In this document: positions 24,625 through 32,924 of the stretch, piece by piece
How positions within the stretch are numbered: the stretch's first letter is position 1
Layout: the number at the start of each line of letters is the position of its first letter
NCBI GenBank assembly: GCA_903927005.1
Contig: CAIYLH010000069.1
Span: forward strand, 27,270-91,269
DNA length: 64,000 nt
Source: an uncultured Pseudomonadota bacterium
Lineage (GTDB): Bacteria; Pseudomonadota; Gammaproteobacteria; Steroidobacterales; Steroidobacteraceae
Direction: 5' to 3'
The notes under the pieces: generated by a model
Databases searched by the model: none
The model's input: the letters and a program-made list of their open reading frames with translations, nothing else
Told to the model about the DNA's origin: nothing
Translations under genes and position numbers: made by a program

Positions 24625-27153
24625 ATGACGAGCACCGATACCTCGATGGCAACTCTCGATGTCCTCTGCCCCGTGGATGGCTGGATCGTGCCCTTGGTCG
24701 AGGTGCCTGATCCGGTTTTTTCTGGGGGTCTTGCGGGAGACGGGGTTGCGATTGATCCAGTCGGTGAGCTACTGCACGCGCCATGCGACGGGATGGTCCG
24801 TCTGATGCGTGGAGGTCGCCATGCGCTGATGATGTCGACTGCCGCGGGCGACCTGCTACTGCACGTCGGGATCGACACGGTGGCGTTGCGCGGGGAGGGG
24901 TTTGATCTGTGTGTCACTGATGGCGCACGGGTCCAGGCCGGTCAGCCGCTGTTACGCTTCGACCTTGATCTGTTGGCCGCCAGGGCGCCAAGTCTCGTGA
25001 CGCCGGTGCTGCTGAGCGGTGCCGCTGCCGGTGCGATCCTGCAGCGTCGTGGCCCGGGACGAGTTCGGGTCGGCGAGGTGCTGTATACGGCGCGATCGAT
25101 CGTCGCCGCGACAACAGCGGCCGCCCCAGTCCCTGCAATCAGCCTGCAGCGAGAGTGGCGTGTGCCGTTTGATCATGGACTGCATGCCCGGCCGGCGGCG
25201 CAGATCGCCGCCGCTCTTGGCCCCTTTCTTGCGCAGGTAAGGATTGTTGCGAACGGTCGCAGCGCGAGCGCGCGTAGTCCGATTGGCATGATGACCCTGG
25301 GCGTCGATCGTGGCGATCGAGTGGAGATCCATGCCAGTGGCGCTGACGCGGCAGCGGCGCTGGAAGCGCTGGCAGGGATATTCGGCGAGGCAGCTCTCCT
25401 GCGCCCCGGCAACGTGTCAGCGGCCGTACGCGCAGCGAGGCCTTCGGCAGGCAGCAGTGTGGCGGCAGTGATCGCTTCACGTGGTGTTTCGATTGGTGTT
25501 GCGTTCTCATTGCGCGACGTGGAGCTTGAGATTCCGCCGTCATGTGGCGATATCGTCGCCGAGCGCGCCCGGCTCGCCGCGGCGATCGCAACGGTTCGGC
25601 GCCAGCTGCTCGCGCGGGCCGAGCGCATGGACGGGGTCCGGCGCGGTGTGCTCGATGCCCACCTTGCGCTGCTCGAAGATCCAGAGCTCATGCACGAGGC
25701 GCAAGGTGCTGTGGCGTCCGGGCACGGCGCCGGCGCTGCGTGGCGCGACACCCTGGCTCGGGCCGCCGATGCCCTGGGTCGGCTCGGTGACCCGCGCATG
25801 GCCGAAAGGCGCGCGGACCTGATCGATTTGCAGCGGCAGGTGTTGCGGGCGATCGCCGGTGTTGAAACGCCGGCGGGTTCCCTGCTGCCCGAGCGGGCGA
25901 TTGTGCTCGCTGACGAACTGCTGCCCTCGCAACTGCTGGCGCTGGACGCGGGCCGGGTTGCAGGACTGTGTACTGCATTGGGAGGCGCTACCTCCCATGT
26001 TGCGATTCTCGCGGCGTCTCTCGGCTTGCCGATGCTGGTTGCAGCCGGTGCCGCGGTATTGGAAATCGCCGACGGCACGACACTCGTGCTCGATGCCGAC
26101 GTCGGATTCCTGCATGTTGCGCCCGGAGCCGAGGAGTTGGCCGCCATTCAGCGGCGCGTCACCGAGGCAGCGCTGTGGGCGGTTGCGGATGCCGCTTCTG
26201 CGGGTCTGTCGGCGTCGCTGCGTGATGGCACGAGTGTGCGTGTCGACGCCAACCTCGGCGCAGTCGAGGAGGCAGTAGGCGCCCTGCGAGGCGGCGCCGA
26301 TGGCTGTGGGTTGCTGCGTACTGAGTTCTTGTTCCTCGAGCGTGATACCGCACCGACTGAGGACGAGCAGCTAGCGGTCTACCAGGCGCTTGCAGATGCA
26401 CTCGGCGGGCGGCCGCTGACGATCCGTACGCTCGATGCAGGCGGTGACAAGCCCATCCCATTTTTGCCGATGCCGCCTGAGGAAAATCCGGCGCTCGGCT
26501 TGCGCGGCGTGCGTACAAGCCTTGCGATGCCGGCGGTGTTTGATGCGCAGCTGCGTGCGCTGTTACGGGTCCGCTCGCAGCACGGCTGCCGCATCCTATT
26601 GCCGATGGTGACCGATGCTGCTGACGTGCGCCTCGTTCGCGAGCGGCTCGTCCGTCTCGCCGCTGAGCTTGGCGTCGCGATGCCGTCGCTAGGCGCAATG
26701 ATCGAGACCCCGGCCTCTGCGCTACTGGCGGATCAGCTTGCACCGTTGGTCGATTTCTTCTCAATCGGCAGCAATGACCTGTCGCAGTACGTGCTTGCAA
26801 TTGACCGGCTGCATCCTACGCTCGCGTCGCGCCTGGATGCGTTGCATCCAGCGGTGCTGCGCATGATCGCGACCGCAACCGCTGCGGCAAGCGCTGGCGG
26901 CGTCGAGATCTGTGTTTGCGGCAGCCTGGCGTCGGATCCGGAGGCGGTGCCGCTGCTGCTGGCGCTGGGCGCCCGCGAGCTGTCGGTCGTGCCATCGATG
27001 GTCGGCCGCATCAAGAGCGTCGTTCGGACGCTGTCGCTCGCCGATTGCGCGGCATTGCTGCAGCAGGCGCTGGCACTCGATAGTGCCGAGGCCGTGCGTG
27101 CGAAAGTTCGGGATTTCACAAACAGCCGGGCGACTGCGTCTGCGGCGGAGTAG
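24625..27153 (+). CDS. nagF: fused PTS EIIA-HPr-enzyme I for GlcNAc
   Basis: An 842-residue multiphosphoryl-transfer protein. Residues 8-150 are an EIIA of the glucose/GlcNAc class with phosphohistidine H80 (LLHVGIDTV). Residues 173-255 are HPr with H187 (HGLHARPAAQ). Residues 285-830 are enzyme I with H458 in GGATSHVAIL, the PEP-binding GLLRTEFLFLERD and RTLDAGGDKPIPF, and the FFSIGSNDLSQYVLAIDR signature. It can relay phosphate from PEP to the EIIB of the next gene without general PTS proteins. The start is weakly supported by a ribosome site but fits the domain boundary. It lies four bases before nagE. Confidence 0.92.
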   Translation: MTSTDTSMATLDVLCPVDGWIVPLVEVPDPVFSGGLAGDGVAIDPVGELLHAPCDGMVRLMRGGRHALMMSTAAGDLLLHVGIDTVALRGEGFDLCVTDGARVQAGQPLLRFDLDLLAARAPSLVTPVLLSGAAAGAILQRRGPGRVRVGEVLYTARSIVAATTAAAPVPAISLQREWRVPFDHGLHARPAAQIAAALGPFLAQVRIVANGRSASARSPIGMMTLGVDRGDRVEIHASGADAAAALEALAGIFGEAALLRPGNVSAAVRAARPSAGSSVAAVIASRGVSIGVAFSLRDVELEIPPSCGDIVAERARLAAAIATVRRQLLARAERMDGVRRGVLDAHLALLEDPELMHEAQGAVASGHGAGAAWRDTLARAADALGRLGDPRMAERRADLIDLQRQVLRAIAGVETPAGSLLPERAIVLADELLPSQLLALDAGRVAGLCTALGGATSHVAILAASLGLPMLVAAGAAVLEIADGTTLVLDADVGFLHVAPGAEELAAIQRRVTEAALWAVADAASAGLSASLRDGTSVRVDANLGAVEEAVGALRGGADGCGLLRTEFLFLERDTAPTEDEQLAVYQALADALGGRPLTIRTLDAGGDKPIPFLPMPPEENPALGLRGVRTSLAMPAVFDAQLRALLRVRSQHGCRILLPMVTDAADVRLVRERLVRLAAELGVAMPSLGAMIETPASALLADQLAPLVDFFSIGSNDLSQYVLAIDRLHPTLASRLDALHPAVLRMIATATAAASAGGVEICVCGSLASDPEAVPLLLALGARELSVVPSMVGRIKSVVRTLSLADCAALLQQALALDSAEAVRAKVRDFTNSRATASAAE

Positions 27154-27157
27154 CAAG

Positions 27158-28882
27158 ATGGCGAGCGTGATCGACGGATTCCAGCGATTGGGTCGTGCCC
27201 TGATGCTGCCCATTGCAGTGCTTCCCGTCGCGGGTCTGCTGCTCAGGCTCGGGCAGGCCGACTTGCTCGGCATCCCGGTGTTGGCGGCGGCGGGAGATGC
27301 GGTGTTCTCCAACCTCGGGTTGGTGTTCGCGGTAGGCGTTGCGGTGGGCCTGGCGCGCGAGAACCACGGAGCGGCGGGACTGGCGAGCCTGGTGGGCTTT
27401 CTGGTCGCGACCAAGGGCGCCGAGTCGCTGCTCGCCGTACCGCCGATGATCGGCGACGGGCTGGTAGGCGCCGCTCTCGATGCGGCCCGGGCTGGCTGGC
27501 GCAGCCAGCAGCTGGCGAAGCTAAGCATGCCGGTCGGAATTCTCTCCGGCTTGATCGCAGGCTACGTCTACAACCGTTACAGCGAGATAAAGCTACCGAG
27601 CTACCTGTCCTTCTTTGGCGGGCGACGCTTCGTCCCTATCGTGACGGGCTGCGTGGGTGTATTGGTCGCCACGGCGTTCGGCTTTGGCTGGCCGGTGCTT
27701 GCAAGCGGCATGGATTCCCTCAGCCATGCGGTGCTCAGCTCCGGTAGCGTCGGCTTGTTTGCCTACGGCGTACTCAATCGCCTGCTGATCGTGACCGGTC
27801 TGCACCATATCCTGAATAACCTGGCGTGGTTTCTGCTCGGCGACTACCACGGCGTGACGGGGGACCTGAAGCGCTACTTCGCCGGCGACCCTACCGCTGG
27901 GGTGTTCATGAGCGGCTTCTTCCCGGTGATGATGTTTGGACTACCGGGAGCGTGCCTGGCGATGTATCGGGCGGCCAGGCCCGAGCGGCGCGCGGCCGTC
28001 GGCGGACTGCTCCTGTCCATCGCACTGACCTCGTTTCTGACGGGTGTCACCGAGCCGATCGAGTTCACGTTCATGTTCGTGGCGCCCGCCCTGTATTTGG
28101 TTCACGCGCTGTTGACGGGACTTTCGATGGTGCTGATGCAGATCGTAGGGGTGCACCTCGGCTTCAGCTTCTCGGCGGGACTGTTTGACTACCTGCTGAA
28201 CTTCTCCAAGGCGACCCATCCGCTGTGGTTGCTGCCGATCGGTGCAGCCTATTTCGCAGCGTATTACCTGCTATTCCGCTATGGCATCACACGCTTTAAC
28301 CTCGGCACCCCCGGCAGGGAGCCGGCCGATGCTCTGATCGCGCCCGTTATGGCCGGTTCGTCGGTCGACGATCGCGCCGGGCGCTTCGTGGCTGCGCTCG
28401 GCGGCGCTGCGAATCTGACAGTAATCGATGCGTGCACGACACGATTGCGACTGACCGTCGCCGATGGCAGTCGCGTTGACTCAAAAGCGCTGGCGGCACT
28501 CGGTGCGATGGGCGTGATCCAGCCAGCCGCGAATGTAGTTCAGGTCGTGCTCGGACCCATCGCCGATCAGGTCGCTGGTGAGATGCGGGCGCATGTGCGC
28601 CTGACTGGCGCTGCCTCAGCGGCAGCGCCGCCAGCAGCGGGCGTCGATATGTCCGGGCCTGCGCTGCTTGCGGCTTTGGGGGGGCGTGCCAATCTGCGTA
28701 CCGTGTCCGCCCATGCAAACCGTCTGGTGGTGGAACTTGCCGATGGGCAGCGCATTGACGAAGCAGCGCTGCTGGCGTTGGGGGTGCGTGACATTGGTCA
28801 TTCGAGCCATGGGAGCGTGCATCTGCTGCTGGTCGGAGATGCGATGGCGATGGCTTCTGTCCTGCAACCCACTATAGGCTGA
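27158..28882 (+). CDS. nagE: PTS GlcNAc permease EIIC-EIIB with a second EIIB-like domain
   Basis: A 574-residue permease. Residues 1-380 form the EIIC channel of the glucose/GlcNAc family (FQRLGRALMLPIAVLPVAGLLLRLG, GLHHILNNLAW, GVTEPIEFTFMFVAPALY). An EIIB domain follows, with phospho-cysteine C426 in DACTTRLRLTVADG. A second EIIB-like domain (about 495-570) repeats the fold (LLAALGGRANLRTVSAHANRLVVELADGQ) but has His519 where the phospho-Cys should be. It imports and phosphorylates GlcNAc using nagF. ATG 27158 is four bases past the nagF stop; the longer open frame upstream is a shadow of nagF. Confidence 0.9.
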   Translation: MASVIDGFQRLGRALMLPIAVLPVAGLLLRLGQADLLGIPVLAAAGDAVFSNLGLVFAVGVAVGLARENHGAAGLASLVGFLVATKGAESLLAVPPMIGDGLVGAALDAARAGWRSQQLAKLSMPVGILSGLIAGYVYNRYSEIKLPSYLSFFGGRRFVPIVTGCVGVLVATAFGFGWPVLASGMDSLSHAVLSSGSVGLFAYGVLNRLLIVTGLHHILNNLAWFLLGDYHGVTGDLKRYFAGDPTAGVFMSGFFPVMMFGLPGACLAMYRAARPERRAAVGGLLLSIALTSFLTGVTEPIEFTFMFVAPALYLVHALLTGLSMVLMQIVGVHLGFSFSAGLFDYLLNFSKATHPLWLLPIGAAYFAAYYLLFRYGITRFNLGTPGREPADALIAPVMAGSSVDDRAGRFVAALGGAANLTVIDACTTRLRLTVADGSRVDSKALAALGAMGVIQPAANVVQVVLGPIADQVAGEMRAHVRLTGAASAAAPPAAGVDMSGPALLAALGGRANLRTVSAHANRLVVELADGQRIDEAALLALGVRDIGHSSHGSVHLLLVGDAMAMASVLQPTIG

Positions 28883-28884
28883 CC

Positions 28885-29766
28885 ATGTATCACTCCTGCT
28901 TCAGGATCGGTTCGAAGACCCGGGTACGGGTGATGCTTGCGGTGCTGTTCTTCGCAATCGCGTCCCCTGCGTTTGCGGCCGTGCCCGTGGGTATCGTCGA
29001 TAACCCGTGCCCGCCGCCACTGGTCAAGCCCGCCGGCGTGCTGCGCGGTGTGGACCTGCTGCTCACACCGGGAGCGATGGGGCGCAGCGCGTTCCCACCG
29101 CCGGACGGACCGGCGGAGGAGGCCTATTGGGCCGCAATGGAGAGCCGGCAGATCCAGGACTGGCCAGGTTTGTGCCGATATCCAGCTGAGAACCTCGCGG
29201 ACCGTGCCCGTGGTCCAGTGAGTGTTGTATTTATGGGCGATTCGATCACTGAGTTCTGGAAGCCGGCGTCACCGGCGTTTTTTGGTCCGGGCGTGCTGGA
29301 CCGCGGCATCAGTGGCCAGGTGAGCGGACAGATGCTGCTGCGCTTTCAGGCGGATGTCGTCGCGCTGCAGCCGAAGGTCGTCCATATTCTCGCTGGCACC
29401 AACGACGCGGCCGGCAACACCGGTCCACAACGACCGGTGGATGTCGAAAACAACCTGCGCGCGATGGTGGAGCTCGCCGGCGTCCACCACATCCGGGTCG
29501 TGCTCGGTACCATTCCGCCGGCAGATCATTTCTTTTGGCAGCAGGGCCTGGATCCGCGGGTACGAATTGCTGAGGTGAATGCCTGGATCCGGGCATATGC
29601 GAAAGAGAGGCGGCTCGGACTAGTGGACTACTATGCGGCACTCGCAACGGCGGATGGCGCGCTTGCTGCAGAGCTCAGCAATGATGGGGTCCACCCGAAC
29701 CAGGCGGGTTATGCGGTGATGGAAAAGCTTGCCCGCCCGGTCCTCGATAGCGCGCTGCAGCGTTAA
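28885..29766 (+). CDS. exported SGNH/GDSL-family hydrolase
   Basis: A 293-residue SGNH hydrolase with a signal peptide (VMLAVLFFAIASPAFA). Block I is VVFMGDSITEFW with the catalytic Ser, the Gly block is RGISGQVSGQ, block III is HILAGTNDAAG, and block V is SNDGVHPNQAGY with the catalytic Asp and His. Family members deacetylate sugars or cleave lipid or carbohydrate esters. Its place two bases after nagE makes an acetyl ester of chitin- or peptidoglycan-derived sugars a reasonable substrate, but this is inference from context. It is the last gene of the plus-strand nag operon. Confidence 0.85.
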   Translation: MYHSCFRIGSKTRVRVMLAVLFFAIASPAFAAVPVGIVDNPCPPPLVKPAGVLRGVDLLLTPGAMGRSAFPPPDGPAEEAYWAAMESRQIQDWPGLCRYPAENLADRARGPVSVVFMGDSITEFWKPASPAFFGPGVLDRGISGQVSGQMLLRFQADVVALQPKVVHILAGTNDAAGNTGPQRPVDVENNLRAMVELAGVHHIRVVLGTIPPADHFFWQQGLDPRVRIAEVNAWIRAYAKERRLGLVDYYAALATADGALAAELSNDGVHPNQAGYAVMEKLARPVLDSALQR

Positions 29767-29934
29767 ACAGTTAGCAAAAACGGGCACCTTCCCCGTCCAC
29801 TGATCCTTGGCAACAGGGTGCTTGCGACAAAAGCAGAAAACTTCAGTACTGGCTGCTGAGGTATTGGCCGCCTGCCATTGGGTGGCCGACGTGGACGCCA
29901 CGCGTGACAGCAAGATCAAGCGACCACTCCGAAC

Positions 29935-31317
29935 TTACATGCGTCCCGGCTCACCTGGAATCCATGAGGTGCCTGCGAGTGGGATCTTTGCCATTGCCGC
30001 AGCTTCGACGGTGAGAGCGACCAAGTCTTCGCGCTCAAGGTGATGGACGTTCTGCTTTCCGCATGCGCGCGCCATCATTGTAAGTTCCATATTCAGCGTC
30101 TTTAGGTAATTCCGCACACGGTTAGCGCCAACTTGCGGCTCAAGCCGCTGTTCGAGCTCCGGGTCCTGCGTTGTGACCCCTGTGGGGCACCGGCCCGTGT
30201 GACAGTGATGACAAAATCCAGGTGCCGTGCGTAGTGCTGTGTAGTCGTCGACTGCCGAGAAGTGCTTCCCGTCCCGGACGTAGGTAGCCGCGTTACAGCC
30301 AAGAGCGACCAGGATTCCCTGTCCGATCGCGACGGCATCGGCGCCCATGGCGAGCGCCTTCGCAACGTCCGCTCCAGTGCGGATTCCGCCCGAAACAATC
30401 AGCTGGACTTCGTCTTTCTTATTCATGTCCTCGAGAGCATCCACGGCCTGCCGGAGGGCGGCGAGCGTCGGGATCCCTACGTGCTCGATAAACGCAAGCT
30501 GAGTAGCGGCGGTTCCACCTTGCATGCCGTCCACAACGATCACGTCGGCGCCAGCATGCACTGCGAGCTTCACATCATGGAATGCTCGCGTGGCACCGAT
30601 TTTGACGTAGATGGGCTTCTCCCAGTCAGTCAGCTCGCGGAGCTCCTTGATCTTGATAGCGAGGTCATCGGGCCCAGTCCAGTCGGGATGGCGGCACGCC
30701 GATCGCTGGTCGATGCCCTCGGGTAGTGTCCGCATCTTCGCGACCCGCGGGCTGACCTTTTGTCCCAGAAGCATGCCGCCCCCGCCGGGCTTCGCGCCCT
30801 GGCCGATGACGACCTCGATGGCGTCTGCTCTGCGCAGGTCGTCAGGGTTGAAGCCGTACCGAGATGGCAGGCATTGGTAGATCAGGGTTTTCGACGACCG
30901 GCGCTCTTCCTGTGTCATTCCCCCATCACCCGTCGTCGTGGAGGTTCCCATCGAGGTTGCAGCCAGACCGAGCGCTTCTTTTACGTTGGCGGAGAGCGAG
31001 CCAAAGCTCATGCCCGCGATCGTGATCGGAATTTCCAGTTCGATCGGCTTCGAGGCGAACCGGGAGCCGAGAACGGTCTTGGTAATGCACTTCTCGCGAT
31101 AGCCCTCCAACGGGTACCGCGATAGTGACGCCCCTAGGAACAAAAGGTCATCAAAGTGCGGCAAGCGCCGCTTGGAGCCCAGACCCCGGATCTCGTAGAG
31201 CCCGGTCGCGGCCGCACGCTCGATATAATTGAGCGTCGCGCGATCTAGCCCAGCGCTTTCTTCGCACTGCAGATTTGGCTCGTGACGACCATTATTATTC
31301 GGCGATGAGGTAGACAT
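29935..31317 (-). CDS. mgsC: N-methylglutamate synthase subunit C (glutamate synthase-like)
   Basis: A 460-residue FMN and iron-sulfur protein like the GltB synthase domain (GlxD). Markers are GMSFGSLSANVKEALGLAA, GDGGMTQEER, GAKPGGGGMLLGQKV, VKIGATRAFHDVKLAVHAGAD, and the 3Fe-4S cysteines in CHHCHTGRCPTGV. With MgsA and MgsB it forms N-methylglutamate from methylamine and glutamate in the N-methylglutamate pathway. It is the final gene of the eight-gene operon, 21 bases after mgsB. Similar subunits occur in unrelated GlxBCD sets, but gmaS and mgd next door decide the call. Confidence 0.85.
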   Translation of the reverse strand: MSTSSPNNNGRHEPNLQCEESAGLDRATLNYIERAAATGLYEIRGLGSKRRLPHFDDLLFLGASLSRYPLEGYREKCITKTVLGSRFASKPIELEIPITIAGMSFGSLSANVKEALGLAATSMGTSTTTGDGGMTQEERRSSKTLIYQCLPSRYGFNPDDLRRADAIEVVIGQGAKPGGGGMLLGQKVSPRVAKMRTLPEGIDQRSACRHPDWTGPDDLAIKIKELRELTDWEKPIYVKIGATRAFHDVKLAVHAGADVIVVDGMQGGTAATQLAFIEHVGIPTLAALRQAVDALEDMNKKDEVQLIVSGGIRTGADVAKALAMGADAVAIGQGILVALGCNAATYVRDGKHFSAVDDYTALRTAPGFCHHCHTGRCPTGVTTQDPELEQRLEPQVGANRVRNYLKTLNMELTMMARACGKQNVHHLEREDLVALTVEAAAMAKIPLAGTSWIPGEPGRM

Positions 31318-31338
31318 ATCGTTATCCTTGCGCGGCGC

Positions 31339-32034
31339 TCAATACTCTTGATTCGCGTCGGCGTTCCAGTGATACAGATTCCGCGCAGAAGCAACCCGCT
31401 TGAAATCTGAGGCGGGATGGGAGATCCCTGCCGCACCGAGCAAGCTGCTGACTGTGGCCAGGTCGGACTCCGCCATTGGCTCCACCTGCGCGTCAGCTCC
31501 GAGAGACTGAATCGTGCCGCGAACATAGACCACCGCTTCGTAGAGCGAGTCTCCGAGGCCTTCACCGGCATCTCCGCACACGACTAGATTTCCCGCCTGT
31601 GCCATAAATGCGGAAAAGCTGCCGACGCTCCCGCCAACAACGATATCGCCGCCCTTTAGTGATATGCCGCAGCGAAGGCCAGCGTCGCCACCAATAACGA
31701 GCAACCCGCCGTGTGCGGAGGCGCCAGCCCCGCCACTGGCGAAGCCAGTCACGTCTACGCGGCCCGACATCATGTTCTCGGCAACGCCTGGACCGGCGTT
31801 GCCATAGATGACGACAGTCGCAAGCATGTTCATGCCCGCGGCGTAGTAACCGGCATGGCCTTCGATATGCACCTCGACCGGCGCGTTGATTCCGACCGCG
31901 ATGCTATGGGCGCCGTCGGGATTCTCTACCCGGTAGACGGTTCCCGGCACGAGTGGCCCATGCAGCGCCTTGTTGAGCTCGCGCAAGGTCTGTTTGGAGA
32001 GGTCGAACAGTACAGGCGTGGTCAAACCGCCCAT
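31339..32034 (-). CDS. mgsB: N-methylglutamate synthase subunit B (GXGXG domain)
   Basis: A 231-residue protein made almost wholly of the glutamate synthase C-terminal GXGXG beta-helix. Successive turns include VHIEGHAGYYAAGM, VIYGNAGPGVAENMMSG, LLVIGGDAGLRCG, DIVVGGSVGSFSAFMAQ and LVVCGDAGEGLGDSLYEA. It is the GlxC-type subunit that assembles with MgsA and MgsC. ATG 32034 is chosen because it begins the conserved MGGLTTPVLFDL; it overlaps the mgsA stop by 13 bases. The open frame further upstream is only a shadow of mgsA. Confidence 0.85.
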   Translation of the reverse strand: MGGLTTPVLFDLSKQTLRELNKALHGPLVPGTVYRVENPDGAHSIAVGINAPVEVHIEGHAGYYAAGMNMLATVVIYGNAGPGVAENMMSGRVDVTGFASGGAGASAHGGLLVIGGDAGLRCGISLKGGDIVVGGSVGSFSAFMAQAGNLVVCGDAGEGLGDSLYEAVVYVRGTIQSLGADAQVEPMAESDLATVSSLLGAAGISHPASDFKRVASARNLYHWNADANQEY

Positions 32035-32915
32035 GAGTAGACCTCCGACGGCTTCGGTTCGAAAACGTTCGCATTGCGGATATCGGGTAGATGCGCGAGC
32101 GAACGGAATTCCGACGAAATGGCGACGTACTGATCGGTCTCCGCCACCACTGCTGGCTTGCAAGCAAAGGGATCGCGCACAAGCGCTAGCTTGTTGTGAG
32201 TTCCCATCAGGAAAGTGAAGAAGCCGTCGAAATCTTCGAATGCGTGGTGTAACGCCTCCTCGAGAGTATCGCCGCCATCCAGCCGCCAATGCAGGTATCG
32301 GCAGGCCCCTTCGGTATCGCAGTCACTCTCGAATTTTGCGCCGACCTTTTCGAGTTTGCGGCGGATGCTGCCTGGATTTGCCAGCGACCCGTTATGCACC
32401 AGGCACCAATCCTCGCCTGCGGTATACGGATGGGCATTCGCCGGCGTCACCGCCGACTCCGTCGCCATTCGGGTGTGTGCGACGACGTGTGTTCCGGAAA
32501 GTGACGGGAACGCATATCGATCGGATACTTCCGAGGGGAGGCCGACGTCCTTGTAAAGGTCGATGGCCCGGCCGACGCTCAGTACGTGAACCTGGGGGAA
32601 AGCGGTCTGCAGCCAGCGACGCACGCCATCAACGGGCGACGCCGTCGTGAGAATGCCATGGTTTGCCCGAATCACGACTGTTACGTCCTCGAAAGCCTCG
32701 GAGAGGAGTCCCTCCAGGTGCTTCCACTGGAACGTGGCATCGGCGCAGTACAGGCTGAGCTTTCGGAATCGGCAGTCCACGGGTGTCGTGAAGGCGGCAA
32801 CCCCCGAGGAGTCTGGGCCGCGCTCGGTCATGCCGATCAACATCGGCACCATCAACTCGCCCAGCCGTGGACGCAACGCCTCATTCTTGAGCAGCAGCCC
32901 TACAATTCCACACAT
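32022..32915 (-). CDS. mgsA: N-methylglutamate synthase subunit A (class II amidotransferase)
   Basis: A 297-residue Ntn-type class II glutamine amidotransferase. After Met removal the nucleophile is Cys2 (MCGIVGLLLKNE). GMTERGPDSSGVAAF, VVAHTRMATESAVT, HPYTAGEDWCLVHNGSLANP and SDCDTEGACRYL are the glutaminase motifs. In the Mgs complex it corresponds to GlxB. ATG 32915 has AGGGGATCGCG upstream and lies nine bases after the gmaS stop, within the operon. Confidence 0.87.
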   Translation of the reverse strand: MCGIVGLLLKNEALRPRLGELMVPMLIGMTERGPDSSGVAAFTTPVDCRFRKLSLYCADATFQWKHLEGLLSEAFEDVTVVIRANHGILTTASPVDGVRRWLQTAFPQVHVLSVGRAIDLYKDVGLPSEVSDRYAFPSLSGTHVVAHTRMATESAVTPANAHPYTAGEDWCLVHNGSLANPGSIRRKLEKVGAKFESDCDTEGACRYLHWRLDGGDTLEEALHHAFEDFDGFFTFLMGTHNKLALVRDPFACKPAVVAETDQYVAISSEFRSLAHLPDIRNANVFEPKPSEVYSWAV

Positions 32916-32924
32916 CGCGATCCC

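Noticed and set aside
26912..27157. Upstream extension of the nagE frame
   Set aside because: It overlaps the conserved end of nagF; the membrane protein starts at ATG 27158.
32035..32289. Upstream extension of the mgsB frame
   Set aside because: It overlaps the conserved C-terminal part of mgsA; the family start is MGGLTTPV at 32034.
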